Shown here piece after piece: positions 6,797 to 10,227 of a stretch of DNA of 10,227 bases. This DNA is from CAZLGM01 sp964558875 (lineage in GTDB: Bacteria > Desulfobacterota > Desulfobulbia > Desulfobulbales > Desulfocapsaceae): NCBI GenBank assembly GCA_964558875.1, contig CAZLGM010000121.1, forward strand, positions 1-10,227. Direction: 5' to 3'. A program made the position numbers and the translations under genes. A model generated the notes under the pieces. That model saw nothing but the letters and a program-made list of their open reading frames with translations. It ran no database searches and was not told where the DNA came from. Each line of letters begins with the position of its first letter. Positions within the stretch are counted from its first letter, which is position 1.

Positions 6797-9076
6797 ATGA
6801 TGTTCAACAACACGTTAATTGAAGCTTTTCAAAAATTTCGAATATCGTTTATCCATCGAACGCTTCCGCCGTCAACCAGCAATAAGGACAGCCTCGCCTA
6901 CTGGCGTGCGAATGTTCTCTTTGTCATGATCTCCACTGCTCTGATCTTAGGCTCCATTGTCATTGTTCCTTCTGTCCTTCTGGCGATAAGGGAAAGGGTA
7001 TGGGGCCTGGCCGTATTCGATATCGCGGGTTATTTTATCTCATTTTTTCTATTTTTCTCCAAAGGAATCAGGTATGAACTCCGCGCAGGGATCTCTTTGC
7101 TCATGTTTTATCTGGTGGGTGTGATGGTTATCGTTCATGTAGGGCCTTTAAGCGGTGGTCCGATATGGTTATTCACCTTCACTATCCTTGTCGGTCTTCT
7201 GCTGGGTACAAAAATTGCGATTGCTGCAATTGTTCTTAACGGCTTCGCACTGGCAATTATTGGATGGTTGATTGCTACCGGACAATTCGGACAACACTTT
7301 CCCTTTTTCAGATCAAATCCGGCCATGGTAGCGGCAGTCGCCAATTTTCTTTTGTTGAACCTGATTGCGGTTTTTTCTGTATCCGTTCTGGTTAAGGGGC
7401 TTGTTTCCAGTCATGAAAAGGAAAAGGATTTGACCCACAGCCTGGAAGATGAGCAGGCGCATTTGATCGAGGCTAAAAACAAACTGGAAAGAGAAATTGA
7501 AGAGCGAAAGCATGCTGAAATCGCACTTAAAAATAGCGAGGAGAAATATCGCCTGCTGGCTGATAATATAACCGACAACATATGGGTCTTGGATCTGAAA
7601 ACCATGTCCTTCTCCTATGTCAGCCCATCAGTCACAAGAATTCTCGGATATTCCGCCGAGGAGACCTTGGGATTGAAACTGGAAGACATTCTCCTCCCGT
7701 CTTCGCTGGAACATGCAACCCGCGTGTTGAGTGAAGAATTGATGGCAGAGAGCACCGATGCCGACCCCAACAGATCGCGTATCCTGGAACTGGAACAGTA
7801 TCACAAGAATGGAAGTGTTATCTGGACGGAAGTGGCCATGCAATTTATCAGGGATGAAAACGGATCACCCACTGGAATACTGGGGGTGACCCGAAATGTC
7901 ACCGAGCGCAGGCGGCTGCAGGATCAGCTCCATAAATCCCAAAAAATGGAATCTCTGGGACTCATGGCGAGCGGTATTGCCCATGACCTGAATAACATTC
8001 TATTGGGAATCGTTAGTTACCCTGATCTGCTTTTACTGGATTTACCAGAAGACAGCCCCTTGCGAGCACCCATAAAAGAAATCCGGGCATCCGGAAAACG
8101 AGCTGCCGATGTTGTGTCAGACCTCTTAACGGTTGCAAGGGGGATTGCAACGAAAAAAGAAGTCTTAAGTTTGAACGCCATCGTGCAGGAATACTTTTCC
8201 TCTGCAGAACATTTAAAAATTGAGACGATGAATCGTCACGTCACTTATGAGATGCGGCTCGACCCCGACCTGTTGAACACCAGCTGTTCCCCGACACACA
8301 TTAAAAAGAGCTTGCTCAATCTGGTCTCAAACGCTTCTGAATCCATAGAGGAAAAGGGAAAGGTAACCGTATCGACCATGAACCGCTATCTGAATGAGCC
8401 GCTCTCCGGTCAAGAAACGGTCCAACAGGGAGAATACGCGGTGCTCACCATTTCGGACAGCGGAATCGGAATATCACCCGACGACCTCGAAAGAATTTTT
8501 GAACCGTTCTATACAAAAAAGGAAATGGGAAGAAGCGGCACGGGCCTGGGTCTGGCCGTGGTATGGAGCACTGTTCAGGACCACAGTGGGTATGTTCATA
8601 TTAAGAGTGATGACCGGGGAAGCTCCTTTACCCTTTACTTTCCGGTAACCAGAGATAAGCAGGCCCTTGATAAAGAAAAGGTTCCTTTAGAAGACTACCT
8701 GGGAAACGGAGAAACAATACTGGTGGTAGATGACGAAAAAAACCAGAGGGATATCGCGTGCGGTATCATGTCCAAACTGGGGTACACCGTCAAAGCGGTT
8801 TCAAGCGGCGAAGAAGCAATTTGTTACCTGAAAGAGCACTCTGTGGACTTACTTATCCTGGACATGATCATGCCCAATGGGATTAATGGACGGGAAACCT
8901 ACGAAGAGGTGATAAAGATACATCCAAACCAGAAAGCGATCATTGCCAGCGGATTGGCGCCAACAGACGATGTTATGACCTCGCAGGCTCTGGGTGCCGG
9001 AGCTTTCATCAACAAGCCTTATACAATGGAAAAAATCGGTTTGGCTGTAAAAAATGAATTGATGAAAACCGAATAA
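6797..9076 (+). CDS. Membrane hybrid sensor histidine kinase/response regulator
   Basis: A 759-residue hybrid kinase. Order: about six membrane helices (residues 38-200) in a MASE-like sensor, a coiled coil (about 205-247, EKEKDLTHSLEDEQAH), a PAS domain (about 249-372, from EEKYRLLADN to TRNVTERRRLQ), HisKA with phospho-acceptor H396 (GIAHDLNNILLGI), HATPase with N512 (NLVSNASES), D554 (DSGIGIS), the F box FEPFYTKK and G-box GTGLGL from G581, and a C-terminal receiver with D645/D646, phospho-acceptor D689 (LILDMIMP) and K740 (NKPYT). All catalytic residues are present. The HDLNN box and low-helicity HisKA are typical of deltaproteobacterial hybrid kinases. With no output domain, the phosphate must pass to an unlinked Hpt or regulator, or the receiver acts as a self-regulating sink. 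ATG 6797 has AAGGAAA (6781-6787). It is co-oriented with the PK-like gene 19 bases upstream. Confidence 0.95.
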   Translation: MMFNNTLIEAFQKFRISFIHRTLPPSTSNKDSLAYWRANVLFVMISTALILGSIVIVPSVLLAIRERVWGLAVFDIAGYFISFFLFFSKGIRYELRAGISLLMFYLVGVMVIVHVGPLSGGPIWLFTFTILVGLLLGTKIAIAAIVLNGFALAIIGWLIATGQFGQHFPFFRSNPAMVAAVANFLLLNLIAVFSVSVLVKGLVSSHEKEKDLTHSLEDEQAHLIEAKNKLEREIEERKHAEIALKNSEEKYRLLADNITDNIWVLDLKTMSFSYVSPSVTRILGYSAEETLGLKLEDILLPSSLEHATRVLSEELMAESTDADPNRSRILELEQYHKNGSVIWTEVAMQFIRDENGSPTGILGVTRNVTERRRLQDQLHKSQKMESLGLMASGIAHDLNNILLGIVSYPDLLLLDLPEDSPLRAPIKEIRASGKRAADVVSDLLTVARGIATKKEVLSLNAIVQEYFSSAEHLKIETMNRHVTYEMRLDPDLLNTSCSPTHIKKSLLNLVSNASESIEEKGKVTVSTMNRYLNEPLSGQETVQQGEYAVLTISDSGIGISPDDLERIFEPFYTKKEMGRSGTGLGLAVVWSTVQDHSGYVHIKSDDRGSSFTLYFPVTRDKQALDKEKVPLEDYLGNGETILVVDDEKNQRDIACGIMSKLGYTVKAVSSGEEAICYLKEHSVDLLILDMIMPNGINGRETYEEVIKIHPNQKAIIASGLAPTDDVMTSQALGAGAFINKPYTMEKIGLAVKNELMKTE

Positions 9077-9094
9077 TCTTGACCGACAACACAA

Positions 9095-9201
9095 GGTGGA
9101 ACACAGAAATATAATCGGAATTGTTACACATACCGATATCCTCACCTATTTTGATAACATGCTTCTTGAGTAGTACTCTCTTTGGAGCACATGCTTTTAA
9201 C
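9095..9201 (+). pseudogene. Second copy of the 3' end of the DHH-CBS gene
   Basis: This begins 18 bases after the kinase stop. It repeats the end of the CBS2 domain and 3' flank seen at 5896-6003: the frame reads IIGIVTHTDILTYFDNMLLE then TAG, against IIGIVTRTDILTYFYNMLPE then TAG in the intact gene. Of the six base changes in that stretch three are silent and three change residues (R to H, Y to D, P to L). The upstream part has a small length difference (GAGGGAGAAATAATC against AGAAATATAATC) that breaks the frame. There is no start or upstream domain, so this is a scar of a duplication or insertion, not a gene. Confidence 0.8.
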
Positions 9202-9501
9202 TCTTGTTTACCTCCAAAAACACTGTGCCTGGTCCATGTATATTCTCAGAGACCATCTTGAACTATACTATCTCCGAGCAGGGAACTCAGGCAATTTCGG
9301 TATCATAATGTATGGGATTGCGATCATTACTGATTTCTGTAAAAATTGAATGTCACGAGTTGTCACTCTTTGTTAGATTTCAGTAGATTACAGTGTGGGC
9401 AGCCTTTTATTTACTTGATGAATTCTATGAATTCGGTGTCTTCAAGACAACTGTCATGTGATAATGAACATATTGACCTATTGCCTGAATCCTTAAACGT
9501 A

Positions 9502-9516
9502 TATTGACTGTCAATA
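9502..9516. repeat. Perfect palindrome TATTGAC-T-GTCAATA
   Basis: Two perfect 7-base arms are separated by one base. A further direct copy of the left arm with its preceding A (ATATTGAC) stands at 9470-9477, 31 bases upstream. The shape is that of a dimeric repressor site, but no promoter or downstream gene in the right orientation is apparent. Confidence 0.5.
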
Positions 9517-9609
9517 ACTGGCAATGATCGCAAACACAGTATTAACGCAACAGGGCGCTTGATATTGCTTTTTCTATCGGTTAAACAGTTCTAGCCCGCA
9601 TTTCTCATG

Positions 9610-9636
9610 AACAGTTTATGCACAACATGAACTGTT
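9610..9636. repeat. Hairpin with 11-bp stem and 5-base loop
   Basis: AACAGTTTATG (9610-9620), loop CACAA, CATGAACTGTT (9626-9636) pair over 11 positions with a single G-T wobble. The right arm runs into TTTTAT, so on the plus strand it could act as a weak terminator for upstream transcripts. It lies more than 500 bases past the kinase stop, however, and the stem is AT-rich. Confidence 0.5.
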
Positions 9637-9731
9637 TTATCATTGAGGGATATAGTTAATGCCGTTCAACAAGGTGTTGTTTACAAACTGTTCACCAAAG
9701 GTCAATCCAGAAATCGCCATCTTCTGCGGTA

Positions 9732-9773
9732 TTTTGGCTGTGAACATTGACGATTATAGTTTACAGCCCAAAA
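9732..9773. repeat. Long hairpin (10-bp stem extended by T4/A4)
   Basis: GGCTGTGAAC (9736-9745) pairs with GTTTACAGCC (9759-9768) around a 13-base loop. It is extended outward by TTTT (9732-9735) and AAAA (9770-9773) with one bulged C. Neither strand has the stem-then-T-run order of an intrinsic terminator. It may stabilise or stop the leftward cytochrome transcript, which ends 52 bases to its right, or be part of a structured RNA or small repeat element. Confidence 0.45.
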
Positions 9774-9824
9774 CGTTGAACCTGACGCCGTCTGAACTGA
9801 TGACAAATGCCGCTAGATTTCTTT

Positions 9825-10227
9825 TTATTCAGGATCATCATGACACAAATCACAATCCTGTCTGATGATTTTCCCAAATTTTGTCTCATGTTCATCGTTA
9901 TGACAGCGAAAACAGCCGTAACCTTCTTCATCAAACTGATGACCAAGATGCTGACGATAGGTTCCCCAGGTCACTTTCATTTTCGGCCACACATTATTGA
10001 GATAGGCCTGCAGAAGAAATGTTCCTGATTTGACGATTTCATTTTCATGCTCTGCGACAAACTCGTTCCCATGCCTTTTGGCAACGAGCTCAAGCAAATT
10101 CTCAACGATTTGATCTGTAGCTTCATCTCTGCTCATATAGTTTTCTTCCAGCACGCTTATGCTATCTTCCCTTATTCCCTCAATTTCAGGGTTGATCTTT
10201 TTTGAGTAGAGGCCAAAGTCGACAACC
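9825..10227 (-). CDS. C-terminal part of a multiheme c-type cytochrome (partial)
   Basis: The frame is open through the right edge, so the gene starts outside the window; 134 codons are visible. Two CXXCH heme-attachment motifs are present near the end: CFRCH (codons at 9900-9914, minus strand) and CDLCH (9840-9854), in the context WGTYRQHLGHQFDEEGYGCF then HNDEH, ending CDLCHDDPE. The conserved W-x-TY-x-x-H-x-GH plus GCFRCHxDEH pattern resembles the tail of NapC/NirT-type or related membrane-linked cytochromes of deltaproteobacteria, which pass electrons between the quinone pool and periplasm. The helical stretch before it (DEATDQIVENLLELVAKRHG) has no heme sites. An internal GTG at 10154 is open as a start but has no reason to be one, since the frame continues upstream. 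The exact cytochrome family cannot be fixed without the N-terminus. Confidence 0.85.
   Translation of the reverse strand, partial: VVDFGLYSKKINPEIEGIREDSISVLEENYMSRDEATDQIVENLLELVAKRHGNEFVAEHENEIVKSGTFLLQAYLNNVWPKMKVTWGTYRQHLGHQFDEEGYGCFRCHNDEHETKFGKIIRQDCDLCHDDPE

Larger units (their letters stand above)
9202..9824. other. Convergent intergenic region rich in short repeats
   Basis: About 620 bases lie between the end of the kinase/duplicate on the plus strand and the end of the cytochrome gene on the minus strand. I find no convincing gene: the only open frame on the plus strand (9659-9865) has no ribosome-binding site, resembles nothing I know, and runs into the cytochrome codons. What it does hold is many short repeats: ATTGAC or its complement five times (9472, 9503, 9510, 9701, 9746), AACAGTT or its complement four times (9584, 9610, 9630, 9686), TGTCAC twice exactly 10 bases apart (9351, 9361), and two long hairpins listed separately. 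Confidence 0.55.

Noticed and set aside
9659..9865. Plus-strand ORF of 68 residues in the convergent intergenic region.
   Set aside because: No ribosome-binding site, no recognisable family, and its 3' part is the antisense of the cytochrome heme-binding codons.

Overview
The window looks like a chromosomal segment of an anaerobic deltaproteobacterium (Desulfobacterota, probably a sulfate-reducer-type lineage). This rests on family recognition only: a PAS protein with a C-terminal Cys4 module common in that group, a DHH-DHHA1-CBS protein of the kind normally fused to their CCA-adding enzymes, a short QueG-like double-cluster Fe-S protein, a multi-membrane-segment hybrid histidine kinase, and the end of a CXXCH c-type cytochrome. 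No tRNA, rRNA, CRISPR array, transposase or phage gene was seen.

Left half (209-4200), all on the minus strand: a single-PAS signalling protein (209-838); a YedI/DUF808 inner-membrane protein (1026-1907); and a tight three-gene unit read from 4200 down to 2144. That unit is a QueG-like 2[4Fe-4S] protein, an unrecognised four-helix membrane protein whose ATG overlaps the previous stop by 4 bases, and an AEC-family permease starting at GTG 9 bases further on.

Right half, mostly plus strand: 4471-4625 holds a frameshifted tail of an alanine-glyoxylate-type class V aminotransferase. It is followed by a stand-alone DHH/DHHA1/two-CBS protein (4675-5976) that lacks the nucleotidyltransferase half. 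Next come a small protein that resembles the C-terminal alpha/beta domain of pyruvate kinase (6232-6777) and, 19 bases later, a hybrid sensor histidine kinase/response regulator (6797-9076). A good sigma70-like promoter whose -35 box sits in an inverted repeat precedes the pyruvate-kinase-like gene, so these two genes look co-transcribed.

Directly after the kinase lies a second, diverged copy (9095-9201) of the 3' end and downstream flank of the DHH-CBS gene. The PK-like/kinase pair is therefore bracketed by direct repeats of about 105 bp, the mark of an old duplication or insertion. The convergent space from 9202 to 9824 has no convincing gene but is rich in short inverted and direct repeats and two long hairpins. 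The right edge holds the C-terminus of a c-type cytochrome on the minus strand (9825 to beyond the edge).

The most interesting points are the PK-like protein/kinase pair with its flanking repeats, the DHH-CBS protein without its usual catalytic partner domain, and the repeat-rich convergent intergenic region. None proves a new system, but each is specific enough to test.
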